A DNA stretch of 59,888 nt from Flavobacteriales bacterium (GTDB taxonomy: Bacteria > Bacteroidota > Bacteroidia > Flavobacteriales > Flavobacteriaceae). A model generated the notes under the pieces. It did not search any database, had not been told where the DNA came from, and was given only the letters and a program-made list of their open reading frames with translations. Below, piece after piece: positions 35,333 to 45,192 of this stretch; position 1 is the first letter of the stretch; each line of letters begins with the position of its first letter. The stretch covers positions 1 through 59,888 of the forward strand of contig JALVST010000145.1 of assembly GCA_027024205.1 (NCBI GenBank), read 5' to 3'. The position numbers and the translations under genes are program-made.

Positions 35333-36277
35333 ATGACATTCAGAACAATTATTGATATCCCGGAAAGTCCCGAAAAAATTTCTTATCAAGACAAAATTTT
35401 TGGTCTCGGTTCGTGTTTTGTTACCCATATCAAAGACAAATTCGATTATTACCAATTTCAAAATCAAATCAATCCATTCGGAACGGTTTTTAATCCCATA
35501 TCTGTTCGAAAATTATTAAAACACGTTGTAAATCAGCAACTTTTCGAAGATAAAGACTTATTTTATCATCAAAATTTGTGGAAAAGTTTCGAATTACATT
35601 CCGAATTTAATCATCCGGATAAAAATATTTTCTTACAAAATATCAATCAACGGATTGCTGCTGCCGCTAATTTTTTAAAATCGGCCGGTTGGCTATTTTT
35701 AACCTTTGGAACAGCTTGGGTTTACCGGCATAAAATTTCGGGACAAATAGTTAATAATTGTCACAAAGTACCCCAAAAAGAATTTGACAAGCTTCTACTC
35801 TCTCCTACTGAAATTAAAAGGGAACTTAACGAAATACTTTACCTAGTCAAAAACTACAATCCTGCATTAAAAATACTGATGAGCATCAGCCCAGTAAGAC
35901 ATTTAAAAAACGGTTTTATAAAAAACCAACGCAGCAAAGCACACTTGATTACGGCGGTACATGAATTGGCATCTGACATATTCTACTTCCCTTCTTATGA
36001 AATATTGCTCGACGATTTACGTGATTATCGTTTTTATAAAGACGACTTTATTCATCCAAATACGTTGGCTATCAACTATATATGGGAAAAATTTACTAAA
36101 AGCTTCATCAATCCCGAAATTTTTCCCATCATGCGTCAAATAGATAAAATAAGACAAGGATTAACGCATAAAAGTTTTAATCCCGGTTCGGTTCAAGACA
36201 TCAACCGTTTAAACAAATTGCAAGTAAATATCTTAAAATTACAAGAAAAATTCCCCTGGATGGATTTTTCGAAATAA
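35333..36277 (+). CDS. GSCFA-domain protein
   Basis: 314 residues. The motif FGLGSCFVTHI near residue 25 gives the family its name (here GSCF), followed by NPFGTVFNPISVRKLL, FLTFGTAWVYRH and the C-terminal SPVRHLKNG and FIHPNTLAINYIWEKF. These are GDSL/SGNH-hydrolase-like blocks (Gly-Ser, Asn, DxxH-like). Probably an esterase or acyl-modifying enzyme; true substrate unknown. Translationally next to the acyl-CoA synthetase, which suggests an acyl-group theme. Confidence 0.88.
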   Translation: MTFRTIIDIPESPEKISYQDKIFGLGSCFVTHIKDKFDYYQFQNQINPFGTVFNPISVRKLLKHVVNQQLFEDKDLFYHQNLWKSFELHSEFNHPDKNIFLQNINQRIAAAANFLKSAGWLFLTFGTAWVYRHKISGQIVNNCHKVPQKEFDKLLLSPTEIKRELNEILYLVKNYNPALKILMSISPVRHLKNGFIKNQRSKAHLITAVHELASDIFYFPSYEILLDDLRDYRFYKDDFIHPNTLAINYIWEKFTKSFINPEIFPIMRQIDKIRQGLTHKSFNPGSVQDINRLNKLQVNILKLQEKFPWMDFSK

Positions 36278-36409
36278 TAATGATAATTTTATAAGTGAGA
36301 AATTTTTTAAAGATAAAACAAAGAAGTAATAAAAAAATCTTCATTAAAAAAAAATAATGCTTATTTACTAAAACTTCATCAAGTATAACTTAATTTACTT
36401 TTTTTTTCT

Positions 36410-36417
36410 TACTTTTG
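36410..36417 (+). promoter_or_regulatory. -7 box TACTTTTG for the Omp28-like gene
   Basis: 31 nt before the ATG at 36449, in a 171-bp spacer. Confidence 0.5.
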
Positions 36418-36448
36418 TAACATAAACAAATCATTAAATTCTAAAAAA

Positions 36449-38200
36449 ATGAAAAAAATTACCTTATTTCTTTTCGTCGCATTAACTTTTGCCGGCGTAA
36501 TGAACGCCCAATTGTTATCGGAAGATTTTTCTGGAAATTTTCCACCCTCAGGTTGGACCATTGACAGTCATGCAACCAACTGGGATAAAAAGAACTCTAA
36601 TAATGCCGGAGGAACCGCTCCTGAAGCCAGATTTGCTTGGACCCCCCAATTTAACGGAGATAGCAGATTGATTTCTCCTGCAATCGATTTAACCGGCGTC
36701 AATACCGTCACCTTGAAATTTAAACACAGTATAAATCATTATGGAGGTCCCTACACAGTTGGTGTTGCAACACGAACCGGAACCTCAGGTACATGGAATA
36801 CGGTTTGGTCAATGGCGGGAGCCGATATTACGGAAGAAAAAGTCATCAATATATCCAATTCCGATACAGGACAAAATGATTTTCAATTTTGCTTTTTCTT
36901 TTCGGGAAATAGTTATAATATAAATTATTGGTACATTGATGATGTTGAAATATCTGCTACACCGAATTTGGATTTGGAAGTTAACGAATTGCAAATTCCC
37001 GATTATGCCGGAGTCGGACAAGCATTACCTATTGCTGTTAAATTATACAACCTCGGCCAAAATGACATTACAACATTTGATATTGCTTACACTGTTGACG
37101 GAGCAAATAATGTTTCCGAAACTGTAAATGCAACTATACACCCCACTGAATCTTATACTCATGTATTTTCTACCAACTGGACGCCCGTTACGGGAACTCA
37201 TCAAATAGAAGTTACCATCTCCAATGTAAACGGTGGAACTGATGATGAAACCGGAAATGACGTTTTGAGTAAAAATGTTATTGTGGCCAGTCAAGTTGTC
37301 AGTAATTTTCCTTTATTTGAAGAATTTACAAGTTCTACATGCTCGCCTTGTGCCAGTTTTAACAGTTCTGTCTTGAATCCGTTCACAAATAACCATCAAA
37401 CCGATATTGCCCTTGTAAAATACCAAATGAACTGGCCCGGTTCCGGTGACCCTTACTACACTGCCGAAGGAGGCGTTCGTAGAGCATATTACGGTGTATC
37501 CGGCGTTCCTAATCTTTTTGTAGGAGGTACAAAATACTCTACAACAAGCTCAGGTGTCAACAGTGCTTATAATAATGAAACTTCCAGGGATTCATATATG
37601 GATATGACAGCACAATTCTCCTTGCAAGGTTCCACTATTGATGTTTCGGTTACAATTACGCCCTATGTAACCGGTAACTTTACCGCACAAATTGTTGTTG
37701 TTGAAAAAGAAACTACCGGTAATACGGGTAGTAACGGCGAAACTTCGTTTAAACATGTTATGATGAAAATGTTACCCGATGCCAACGGAACAAGTGTTTC
37801 ATTGACTGACGGCACACCGGTAACACTTAACTACTCTTATGACATGTCATCTACCAATGTTGAAGAATTATCTGATTTGGCAGTTGTTGCTTTCGTTCAA
37901 GATGATGGTAACAAAAAAGTTATGCAATCCGTTTATGCACCTACCGAAACTAATTCCGTTGATGAATTCATATTTAAGAATGTTAAACTCTATCCCAATC
38001 CTTTCCATGATAAAATTTTCTTGGAAACACAAGATGAAATTAACTATTCCGTTATGGATTTGAGTGGTAGAACTATTGTTAACGAAAAAAACGTTGCCAA
38101 CAATGAATTTATCGATTTAAGTAATTTCCCTAACGGAATTTATTTGTTAAAACTTTCTGATAATCAACACACGGAATTAAGAAAGATAATCAAAAAATAA
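36449..38200 (+). CDS. T9SS-secreted protein with MAM-like, Omp28-like and sorting domains
   Basis: 583 residues. Signal peptide (1-20, ALTFAGVMNAQ). About 22-170: cleaved-adhesin/MAM-like jelly roll (SEDFSGNFPPSGWTID, NYWYIDDVEIS). About 175-275: CARDB-like spacer (YNLGQNDITTFDIAYTVDG). About 285-490: Omp28-related domain with a thioredoxin-like CSPC (EEFTSSTCSPC) and YGVSGVPNLFVGG. Residues ~510-583: type A sorting domain (LYPNPFHDKIFLET, SGRTIVNE, FPNGIYLLKL, IIKK end). Exported by Sec, then across the outer membrane by the type IX system. Single gene with promoter and terminator. Confidence 0.9.
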   Translation: MKKITLFLFVALTFAGVMNAQLLSEDFSGNFPPSGWTIDSHATNWDKKNSNNAGGTAPEARFAWTPQFNGDSRLISPAIDLTGVNTVTLKFKHSINHYGGPYTVGVATRTGTSGTWNTVWSMAGADITEEKVINISNSDTGQNDFQFCFFFSGNSYNINYWYIDDVEISATPNLDLEVNELQIPDYAGVGQALPIAVKLYNLGQNDITTFDIAYTVDGANNVSETVNATIHPTESYTHVFSTNWTPVTGTHQIEVTISNVNGGTDDETGNDVLSKNVIVASQVVSNFPLFEEFTSSTCSPCASFNSSVLNPFTNNHQTDIALVKYQMNWPGSGDPYYTAEGGVRRAYYGVSGVPNLFVGGTKYSTTSSGVNSAYNNETSRDSYMDMTAQFSLQGSTIDVSVTITPYVTGNFTAQIVVVEKETTGNTGSNGETSFKHVMMKMLPDANGTSVSLTDGTPVTLNYSYDMSSTNVEELSDLAVVAFVQDDGNKKVMQSVYAPTETNSVDEFIFKNVKLYPNPFHDKIFLETQDEINYSVMDLSGRTIVNEKNVANNEFIDLSNFPNGIYLLKLSDNQHTELRKIIKK

Positions 38201-38220
38201 CAAGGCAAATTAATGTTTTT

Positions 38221-38257
38221 AAAACACGGGTTAATTTTTTAGCCCGTGTTTTTTTTT
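38221..38257 (+). terminator. rho-independent terminator after the Omp28-like gene
   Basis: AACACGGG (38223-38230) pairs with CCCGTGTT (38243-38250), extended by A-T pairs, followed by T9. Confidence 0.9.
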
Positions 38258-38276
38258 CAATATTATTATAAAAATG

Positions 38277-38284
38277 TATTTTTG
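38277..38284 (+). promoter_or_regulatory. -7 box TATTTTTG for the sulfatase-fold gene
   Basis: 21 nt before the ATG at 38306 and right after the terminator of the previous gene. Confidence 0.55.
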
Positions 38285-38305
38285 CTCACATCATAATTTA
38301 TTAAT

Positions 38306-40147
38306 ATGGTTGCTAATAATATAAAAAATTATAAACCACTCATTTTTAACAGATTCTCCTGGATTGCGTTTTTCTTCACCATTTATAGTTTATTCTTTAA
38401 TTTTTTCTTTCAATCCATCCATAAATTAAATTTCAGTTTTGTCTTATTCGCTATCGTTTCGTATTTTTTTTGGACGTCTATTGGTGTTCTATTACATTTT
38501 ATTCCCCGTAAACCGGCTCAAATTATCATCGCCGTTTTATCATTTATATGGAGTTTACTTATATTAACCGCCCCGGCACTTTTTAAAGAATTTAAAGAAT
38601 TTTTATCTACCGGACTGGTTATCTTACTCAAAGAACAACCTGTATATTTTTGGGGATATGTCCGGCAAATCACCCATACTTTTTGGCAGATATCTGCTAT
38701 CATTATTTTGACAATCGTTCTATACCGTATTTTCAGAATTTCAAAAACAGTCCAACTTCAAAAATCAAAACCTCTTCTTATACTAGCGATAGTTATGATT
38801 TTTATGGCCAATTTGACCTTGAATGTAGAAAGACGATATTTTCAAAAAGATTTCTTACCGGTTGATATCCATACATTTTATGCCATACGGACAGGATTAA
38901 AAAAACAAAGCAAAGAAAAGCCTTTAAAACATTTTCTATCTCCGGGATGGGATAAAAAGTTACCTGATAACCAACCTGAAAAATACAATATCGTTTTGAT
39001 TGTTTTCGAATCGCTCAGTAAAGTACCTCTACCTTTTTACGGATTTGATAACAATTATATGCCTTTTATGACTAACTGGATTAAACGGGAGAATAATCAA
39101 TTCGTTGTATTTAAAAACGGCATGTCCGTATCGGGCGCTACTGATATCAGCATGCCGACCATTTATACCGGTATCGGACCGGAACGGGATTACTATGATT
39201 TGATACATGCACCTTTTTTATGGGATTATGCTAAAAAAGCAGGTTATCAAACCATGTTAATCAATACCCAATCTCAAGAATGGAAACACATGAACAGTTA
39301 TGTCAACGATAAATACGTTGACGCTTATTTTTATCCGGAAAAATTGGGGATGTCTTTTATCAATGATGTCGGGACAGACGGTTTGTCATTGCTCAAACGG
39401 ATAAAACCGGAAATTTTAAAACTTAAAAATCCCTTCTTTTTATATTACAATTCCAATGCAACACATGGTCCCACCCAGGACCATTCCCCAGAAATTAAAG
39501 ATTTCAAAGGCATCACGGATAAATATGGAAAAGCCCTGTATATCACTGATCAAGAAGTGAAATATTTGGTATCACTCATCAAACAAAAAAAGGCTTTTGA
39601 CAAGACCATTTTTATTTTTACTGCCGACCACGGTTATTATATTGCCAAAAGACGTTCCCGTTTATCGTCATTTTTTAAAGAAACGCTCGATATCCCCATT
39701 ATGATACGATTTCCAAAGAAATGGATACAAGCACATCCTGGACTTTACCGCACAGTTTTGTCAAACCAAAACAAACGGGTTACCAATTTGGACATCGCTC
39801 CTACCATTTTCCATTTGATTTTTGACAGGGAACCGGATCAATTTTTTTCATTTTCGGGACGCAGCCTGTTAACGCCTATTAATAATCATCGTACCATTAT
39901 TGCACTCAGTACCAACGATACACGGCATTGGAGCAGTGAAGGTTTCGGTATTTACAAAGACACGCTATCCTATCTTTTCCACGATGACAGTGGTTTTCAT
40001 TATTACAATGTCGCCAAAGATTCTATGCAACATAACGATTTAATTCTAAAAATACCGGAGGCTCAAAAACGTTATTTTGATAGTATTATATCAAACCAAA
40101 AATACCTGAAAGATGTATTGAAAAGAACCGGTTATTCAGTACAATGA
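38306..40147 (+). CDS. LtaS/sulfatase-fold membrane enzyme
   Basis: 613 residues. Five membrane segments in residues 15-180 and a large extracytoplasmic sulfatase-type domain from ~225: IVLIVFESLSKVPLPFYGF, MSVSGATDISMPTIYTG (nucleophile region, Ser/Thr), NATHGPT, FIFTADHGYYIAKR (metal-binding DH) and NLDIAPTIFHLIF. Members of this group move phosphoglycerol or phosphoethanolamine onto glycans and lipids. It precedes the polysaccharide operon, so an envelope decoration role is plausible, but the donor is not known. Confidence 0.85.
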   Translation: MVANNIKNYKPLIFNRFSWIAFFFTIYSLFFNFFFQSIHKLNFSFVLFAIVSYFFWTSIGVLLHFIPRKPAQIIIAVLSFIWSLLILTAPALFKEFKEFLSTGLVILLKEQPVYFWGYVRQITHTFWQISAIIILTIVLYRIFRISKTVQLQKSKPLLILAIVMIFMANLTLNVERRYFQKDFLPVDIHTFYAIRTGLKKQSKEKPLKHFLSPGWDKKLPDNQPEKYNIVLIVFESLSKVPLPFYGFDNNYMPFMTNWIKRENNQFVVFKNGMSVSGATDISMPTIYTGIGPERDYYDLIHAPFLWDYAKKAGYQTMLINTQSQEWKHMNSYVNDKYVDAYFYPEKLGMSFINDVGTDGLSLLKRIKPEILKLKNPFFLYYNSNATHGPTQDHSPEIKDFKGITDKYGKALYITDQEVKYLVSLIKQKKAFDKTIFIFTADHGYYIAKRRSRLSSFFKETLDIPIMIRFPKKWIQAHPGLYRTVLSNQNKRVTNLDIAPTIFHLIFDREPDQFFSFSGRSLLTPINNHRTIIALSTNDTRHWSSEGFGIYKDTLSYLFHDDSGFHYYNVAKDSMQHNDLILKIPEAQKRYFDSIISNQKYLKDVLKRTGYSVQ

Positions 40148-40203
40148 CGATTTATTAATTTTTGAACTAATGTTGATCAAGAAAACAATTGATCATTAAT
40201 ATA

Positions 40204-40287
40204 CCGCTGAACCCCGAAGGGGTGATATGATTATAGAAAAAAAATAAAATAATCCACTGAACCTCGAATGGTGACAGGATTTGTATA
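40204..40287 (+). repeat. two copies of an ACCCCGAAGGGGT hairpin element, 50 bp apart
   Basis: Copy 1 starts CCGCTGAACCCCGAAGGGG (40204); copy 2 CCACTGAACCTCGAATGG (40254) is decayed. Copy 1 has a 5-bp hairpin ACCCC-GAA-GGGGT. The rest of 40148-40388 shows no gene. Elements of this type are frequent in Bacteroidota. Confidence 0.6.
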
Positions 40288-40388
40288 GAGGAATGAACAA
40301 TTGGATTGAAGTGAAGTTATTGATTAGCTTCCCCTAATAACTGTCAAGGAGGTTGTGTCAAAGTAGCCGGGTTTCATCACAAAATAAC

Positions 40389-40396
40389 TATCTTTG
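40389..40396 (+). promoter_or_regulatory. -7 box TATCTTTG of the polysaccharide operon
   Basis: Ends 18 nt before the ATG at 40415. It contains the TTG at 40394, which is therefore not a start codon. Confidence 0.6.
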
Positions 40397-40414
40397 CATA
40401 AAATATCATTATTA

Positions 40415-41446
40415 ATGTATCCTAAAAACAAATATTGGCAACCACTGGTTAAGTTTTTAAAAGAAAAGAACTTGGAAAATGAAATTTTTATAGGGCCGGA
40501 AGTATTGTTGTACGAATTTCCAAAAGTTTTTCCCTATCAAATTTTAAAAGACATACGTTTAAGTGACTATGCTTTTGAATATATTGTGTTTCATAAAAAA
40601 TTACCGGAGGATTTAACCAATGATTTTTTAGATTTGATTCAAGCACAGTACAGACCCGTTTGGGGTAATCATTTATTTGTCGTCTATAAAAAAAACAGAA
40701 GCACAAAAGAAAAAATACTTGCGCTGAAATATATTTTTTACACTAAAATAAATTTAAAAAAATATTATAAAAAAGATCTTTCTAAACGCAACGGTATTTT
40801 GATTACCACCTACAACCGTCCGGATTTTTTAATCAAATTACTCACACAATTAAAAGACCGTCCTGAAGAAATTTTGGTTGTCAATGACGGTTCCGATGAA
40901 CAATACCTTAATCAATACGAACAAATCAAACAAAAATTTCCGGAAAATATTTATATAGATAATCCGAAAAATACCGGTTTGGTTTTTTCATTAAATACCG
41001 GATTTTCATATTTTTTATCCGACCCTGATGTGGAATGGATACATTATTTTCAAGATGATGTAGAAATCAGTAAAGATTTTTTTGAGATTATCGAGAAAGT
41101 TGCCGATAAAGAAGAGCGTCCGGTTATAACGGGATTTTACAAAAAACCGCATAAAATTTTCGGCACTAAAAATATTAAAGGCATTGAAGTTAAATTACTT
41201 CGTTCAGCAGGAGCACCACATTTATTTATACACCGTTTATACTTAATTGAAAATATGCCTATTCCCAATCCTTACGTCGGTGCTCCGAAACCAGACAGAG
41301 GCAAACCCGGTCAGGGGGCTGATGAAGACTGGTGGCTGTTATCCTGGTCACCAAAATCTATTGTCAAACGTGGCAAATACATCATTTCAATTCCCGGTTT
41401 GGCTAAATCGGAAGCAACCGGTGACCTTTCAACTTGGGAAAAATGA
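40415..41446 (+). CDS. family 2 glycosyltransferase, first gene of polysaccharide operon
   Basis: 343 residues from MYPKNKYW. The first ~125 residues have no clear family match (LENEIFIGPEVLLYEFPK, VFHKKLPEDL). The GT-A domain follows: GILITTYNRPDFLIKLL, ILVVNDGSDEQYL, NTGLVFSLNTGF, FQDDVEIS (the DxD place). The end (GAPKPDRGKPGQGADEDWW) looks like an acceptor-site loop. The stop overlaps the start of the next gene (ATGA), so the operon is translationally coupled. Confidence 0.85.
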   Translation: MYPKNKYWQPLVKFLKEKNLENEIFIGPEVLLYEFPKVFPYQILKDIRLSDYAFEYIVFHKKLPEDLTNDFLDLIQAQYRPVWGNHLFVVYKKNRSTKEKILALKYIFYTKINLKKYYKKDLSKRNGILITTYNRPDFLIKLLTQLKDRPEEILVVNDGSDEQYLNQYEQIKQKFPENIYIDNPKNTGLVFSLNTGFSYFLSDPDVEWIHYFQDDVEISKDFFEIIEKVADKEERPVITGFYKKPHKIFGTKNIKGIEVKLLRSAGAPHLFIHRLYLIENMPIPNPYVGAPKPDRGKPGQGADEDWWLLSWSPKSIVKRGKYIISIPGLAKSEATGDLSTWEK

Positions 41447-42813
41447 GTATCCAAATAAATTCTCAAACATTACACAAAACCGTCATCCGAAATAATTATT
41501 GTAGCGGATGCGGTGTCTGTACAGCTACGGCACAATCGCCTTTTAAAATGGAGCTGACAAAAAACGGACAATATATACCTGTTGTAAACGCTAATATGCA
41601 TTCAGATACAAAAACCGTTTGCCCGTTTGCCTCCAATCAACCGGATGAGACACAGATAGCTAAAAAATTATATAAAAATGCCGGTTCTCGTTTTCACCCG
41701 GAATTTGGCTACTATAAAAACATCTATGCCGGTTATGTCCGTAACGGAAATTACAGAATACAAGGTAGTTCCGGAGGAAGCGTTACATGGCTGACCGACC
41801 AACTTCTAAAAGATAATATGGTGGATTACGTCATTAACGTTGCAGAACAAAATTCACCCGAAATCCGGTTTAAATATCAAATACAGGAAAATATTAATAA
41901 TAACACAAATGGTTCGAAATCAAAATATTATCCTGTAAATTTAGAAGAAGTTTTAGCCTATATCAAACAACACAATGGTAGATATGCCTTAGTTGGGTTA
42001 CCTTGTTTTGTCAAAGGAATCAGACTTTTGCAACAAACGGAACCGGTTTTTGCCGAACGCATCTTGTTCAATATCAGTATTTTTTGCGGTCACTTAAAAT
42101 CCACCCATTATTTATCGTTATTGATAGCTCAATTTTCCGTTGACGAGAATGAAGTCATACATTTTGATTTCCGGTACAAACTTCCAGGGCATAAAGCTTC
42201 TGATTACGGAACAAAAATAATCACTACCAGTGGCAAAAAGCTCGTCAAACCCAATAAAGAACTGTTCGGTACCAATTGGGGATGGGGACTCTTCAAACTC
42301 AAAGCTTGTGATTATTGTGATGATATCATCGGGGAAACGGCTGATATTTCTTTTGGCGATGCTTGGATACCGGAATACGAAGACGATTACAAAGGTACTA
42401 ATATCATTGTAACACGTCACTCCGTTTTGGAAAATTTGATTCAAAAACACATGACAAACGGCGATTTACATTATGAAAAGATAAGTACCGGAAAATTGAT
42501 ACAAAGTCAAGCCGGCGGTTTCAGGCACCGGCGTGAAGGACTGGCTTACCGCTTGTATTTACAACAAAAAAAAGGCGGCTTTGTCCCCGAAAAAAGAGTT
42601 AAACCCTTAAAAATCAAATCGAAAAAAAGACGAAAAATCTATAAAATACGGATGCAGTTGCAAGAAAAATCTTTTTATTCCGAACATTATAAAAATATTC
42701 CCGCACTCAAAAAAGAATTATTACCTTTAATCCGGAAACTGGAAAAGGTTTACGAACATTCCGCTTGGACAAAATTCAGATTAAAACTTAAAAAATGGCT
42801 CAAAAAAAAGTAA
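41443..42813 (+). CDS. FrhB-like (coenzyme F420 hydrogenase beta-type) protein of polysaccharide operon
   Basis: 456 residues; start at the ATG overlapping the previous stop. N-terminal half-ferredoxin site YCSGCGVC and a later Cys (KTVCPF), then FrhB N- and C-terminal domains: GYVRNGNYRIQGSSGGSVTWL, LPCFVKGIRLL, FCGHLKSTHYLSLL, KACDYCDDIIGETADISFGDAW. Such proteins are common in polysaccharide clusters next to pyruvyl transferases and have nothing to do with F420 in this setting; probably a flavin/Fe-S reductase acting on a sugar or pyruvyl group. Overlaps the next gene by 19 nt. Confidence 0.88.
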   Translation: MSIQINSQTLHKTVIRNNYCSGCGVCTATAQSPFKMELTKNGQYIPVVNANMHSDTKTVCPFASNQPDETQIAKKLYKNAGSRFHPEFGYYKNIYAGYVRNGNYRIQGSSGGSVTWLTDQLLKDNMVDYVINVAEQNSPEIRFKYQIQENINNNTNGSKSKYYPVNLEEVLAYIKQHNGRYALVGLPCFVKGIRLLQQTEPVFAERILFNISIFCGHLKSTHYLSLLIAQFSVDENEVIHFDFRYKLPGHKASDYGTKIITTSGKKLVKPNKELFGTNWGWGLFKLKACDYCDDIIGETADISFGDAWIPEYEDDYKGTNIIVTRHSVLENLIQKHMTNGDLHYEKISTGKLIQSQAGGFRHRREGLAYRLYLQQKKGGFVPEKRVKPLKIKSKKRRKIYKIRMQLQEKSFYSEHYKNIPALKKELLPLIRKLEKVYEHSAWTKFRLKLKKWLKKK

Positions 42814-44054
42814 AAAAAGTATTTATCCACCGTTTTCATTGTCTCAATAATTACGGTACGGCCATGCTGGGTTTGGTAACGATTAACGAACTGCAAAAAC
42901 GCTATGGTGATGATACCCGTTTTTATTGTCAATGCAACGATTATTCAAGTTTTGATGAGATTCAATCGGAATTGACAAACCCCGTAAATTTATACAACCA
43001 CGAAGCCAAAAATTTCGTCACTTCAAAATATAAATGGATACGGTCTTACCAAAAAAGAAAATATCTCATCAACGCCAGTGAAATTGCCGGTTACGATGAA
43101 ATTTTTGTTTTAGGCGGTGATGATTTGTCGGAATATTATACCAAAAAAATCTATCGCGACTTGTTACAATATTGGCGTTGGTCTAAAACAGCCAAACTCA
43201 TCTTACTGGGACAAAGTATGGGGCCTTTTAACGAATGGCGCAACCGCTTTGTAATGAAACATTTTTATAAACACATTCCGGTTTTTGTCAGAGATGTTTG
43301 GAGTAAAGATTATTTGAAAAAAGAATTCGGCTTGGATAAAAATATCTATCAAAGTGCCGATTTGGCTTTTATGGATTTACCCATGCAATCACATAAAAAC
43401 ATTGAATCGGAAATCTTAAACCGTTACGGTTTGGAACGAAAAAAATATATCACATTGGTTATTTCGGGTTTACAGGGCAAATATTATACACCGGACAAAA
43501 AAGCTTATTTTGATTCTTACAAGTCGTTGATAATGAACATATTGAAAAATAAAGAATATCAAGACAAAAAACTTGTTTTGTTGGCACATACCTTTCCGCC
43601 CCACGGCAATGAAGCGGCACAAATCGAAGATTTTCTAAACTTTATCAAAACAGATACAACTTTTACACCTGTCACTTTGGAAAGAATAACTGCGATAACG
43701 GATAAAATATTACCTACACGCGCCCGTTTTATATTAGGAAACGCTTATATGACCATTACCGGACGGATGCATGCCGCCATCTCAACCCTGCAAATGGGCA
43801 CACCTGCCATTGCTCTGTCTTACAGCGCCAAATATCAAGGTGTTATTGGGTTGAATTTAAACAGGACGGATTTGATTATAGAAAGTAACAAACCGGAATT
43901 ATGGCAAAACAGTGGTATCGTAAAATTAATCACGGACAAAATGGATTATGTCAGAACTAATTACGAAAAATTGTCAAATGAAATTAAAAATAAGGTAGCC
44001 ATTCAAAAAAAATTAGTTGAAGAAAGTTTTAATACAATTGCCACTGACTTATGA
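42795..44054 (+). CDS. polysaccharide pyruvyl transferase family protein
   Basis: 419 residues. PF04230-type: VFIHRFHCLNNYGTAMLGL at the N-terminus, LGGDDLSEYYT, LLGQSMGPFNEW, VFVRDVWSKDYL and the C-terminal GRMHAAISTLQMGTPAIALSYS, a glycosyltransferase-like fold. It moves the enolpyruvyl group of PEP onto a sugar as a ketal, or a related transfer. Start is inside the previous gene, stop overlaps the next by 4 nt. Confidence 0.92.
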   Translation: MAQKKVKKVFIHRFHCLNNYGTAMLGLVTINELQKRYGDDTRFYCQCNDYSSFDEIQSELTNPVNLYNHEAKNFVTSKYKWIRSYQKRKYLINASEIAGYDEIFVLGGDDLSEYYTKKIYRDLLQYWRWSKTAKLILLGQSMGPFNEWRNRFVMKHFYKHIPVFVRDVWSKDYLKKEFGLDKNIYQSADLAFMDLPMQSHKNIESEILNRYGLERKKYITLVISGLQGKYYTPDKKAYFDSYKSLIMNILKNKEYQDKKLVLLAHTFPPHGNEAAQIEDFLNFIKTDTTFTPVTLERITAITDKILPTRARFILGNAYMTITGRMHAAISTLQMGTPAIALSYSAKYQGVIGLNLNRTDLIIESNKPELWQNSGIVKLITDKMDYVRTNYEKLSNEIKNKVAIQKKLVEESFNTIATDL

Positions 44055-45175
44055 AAATAGGATTTGACGCCAAACGCATATTTCACAATACTACGGGATT
44101 AGGCAACTACAGTCGTGATTTGGTTAGGATAATGGCTACCTATTATCCTGAAAATCATTATTTTTTATACAATCCCAAACCGGCAAAAATCAATCGTTTG
44201 TCTTTGACGCCTCAAATAAGTGTCCGGCAACCACAAAACTGGGTACACAAAAAAATACCGGCACTTTGGCGTAGTAAATTTATAACTGATTACTTGAAAA
44301 AAGATAATTTGGATATTTACCACGGTTTAAGTGGCGAATTACCTTTTGGCATTCAAAATACCGGCATTAAATCCGTCGTAACCATTCACGATTTGATTTT
44401 TTTACGTTATCCTCACCTATACAAACCCTTAGACCGCAAATTTTACACCTTAAAATTTAAGTATGCCGTTCGCAACGCCAGTCAAATAGTGGCTATCAGT
44501 GTGCAAACCAAACAGGATATTGTCAAATTTTTTGATGTAGAACCCGGTAATATTAAAGTTGTCTATCAAGGTTGTCATCAAGCATTTAAAAAAAACTATC
44601 CGGATGAATTCAAGCATTCAATAAGCCGGAAATTCAATCTGCCGCAACATTTTATTTTAAACGTTGGCACTATTGAACCCAGAAAAAATGCTTTTAACAT
44701 CGTTAAAGCTATAAAAAACACTGATTATCAACTTGTTTTAGTAGGAAGAGAAACTCCTTATGCCCTCGAAATCAAAAAATATGTAACTCAAAACAATATG
44801 CAAAACCGTGTCCAGTTTCTAAAAAATTTGAATTTAAAAGAATTAGCAGCTCTTTATCAAATGGCTGATATGTTTGTCTATCCGAGTATTTTTGAAGGAT
44901 TCGGCATTCCTATAATTGAGGCTTTGTATAGCCGCATACCTGTTATCACAAACGCACACGGCGTTTTCCCGGAAGCTGCCGGACCACATTCATATTACAT
45001 CGATGATGTTTTGAATCCCGAAGAAATACGTTATAAAATCGAAGAAGTATATCATCATGATAACCGGCAAAGGATAAACGATTCTTTTAAATTCGTTCAA
45101 AAATTTAATGATGATAAAATTGCCGGAAATTGGCAACAAGTTTACAATCAAACAATTCAAAAATCGTATCTTTGA
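44051..45175 (+). CDS. family 4 glycosyltransferase
   Basis: 374 residues. GT-B fold: MKIGFDAKRIFHNTTGLGNY, TIHDLIFLRYPHLY, AISVQTKQDIVKFF, then C-terminal NVGTIEPRKNAFNIVKAI, YPSIFEGFGIPIIEAL (the EX7E motif), PVITNAHGVFPEAAGPHSYYI. Retaining transferase using a nucleotide sugar; sugar unknown. ATGA overlap with the pyruvyl transferase gene. Confidence 0.93.
   Translation: MKIGFDAKRIFHNTTGLGNYSRDLVRIMATYYPENHYFLYNPKPAKINRLSLTPQISVRQPQNWVHKKIPALWRSKFITDYLKKDNLDIYHGLSGELPFGIQNTGIKSVVTIHDLIFLRYPHLYKPLDRKFYTLKFKYAVRNASQIVAISVQTKQDIVKFFDVEPGNIKVVYQGCHQAFKKNYPDEFKHSISRKFNLPQHFILNVGTIEPRKNAFNIVKAIKNTDYQLVLVGRETPYALEIKKYVTQNNMQNRVQFLKNLNLKELAALYQMADMFVYPSIFEGFGIPIIEALYSRIPVITNAHGVFPEAAGPHSYYIDDVLNPEEIRYKIEEVYHHDNRQRINDSFKFVQKFNDDKIAGNWQQVYNQTIQKSYL
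45167..45174 (+). promoter_or_regulatory. TATCTTTG box inside the end of the GT4 gene
   Basis: Perfect TAnnTTTG ending at the stop of the previous gene, 18 nt before the TTG at 45193. May give the fusion glycosyltransferase its own transcript, or may be chance. Confidence 0.35.
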
Positions 45176-45192
45176 CCCCAAAACCTGAAATT

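Noticed and set aside
40394-40414. TTG start seven codons upstream of the first polysaccharide gene
   Set aside because: It lies in TATCTTTG, a -7 box 18 nt before a good ATG.
41443-42813. F420-dependent hydrogenase
   Set aside because: The gene is FrhB-like but sits in a glycosyltransferase operon with no hydrogenase or F420 genes; the name reflects fold only.
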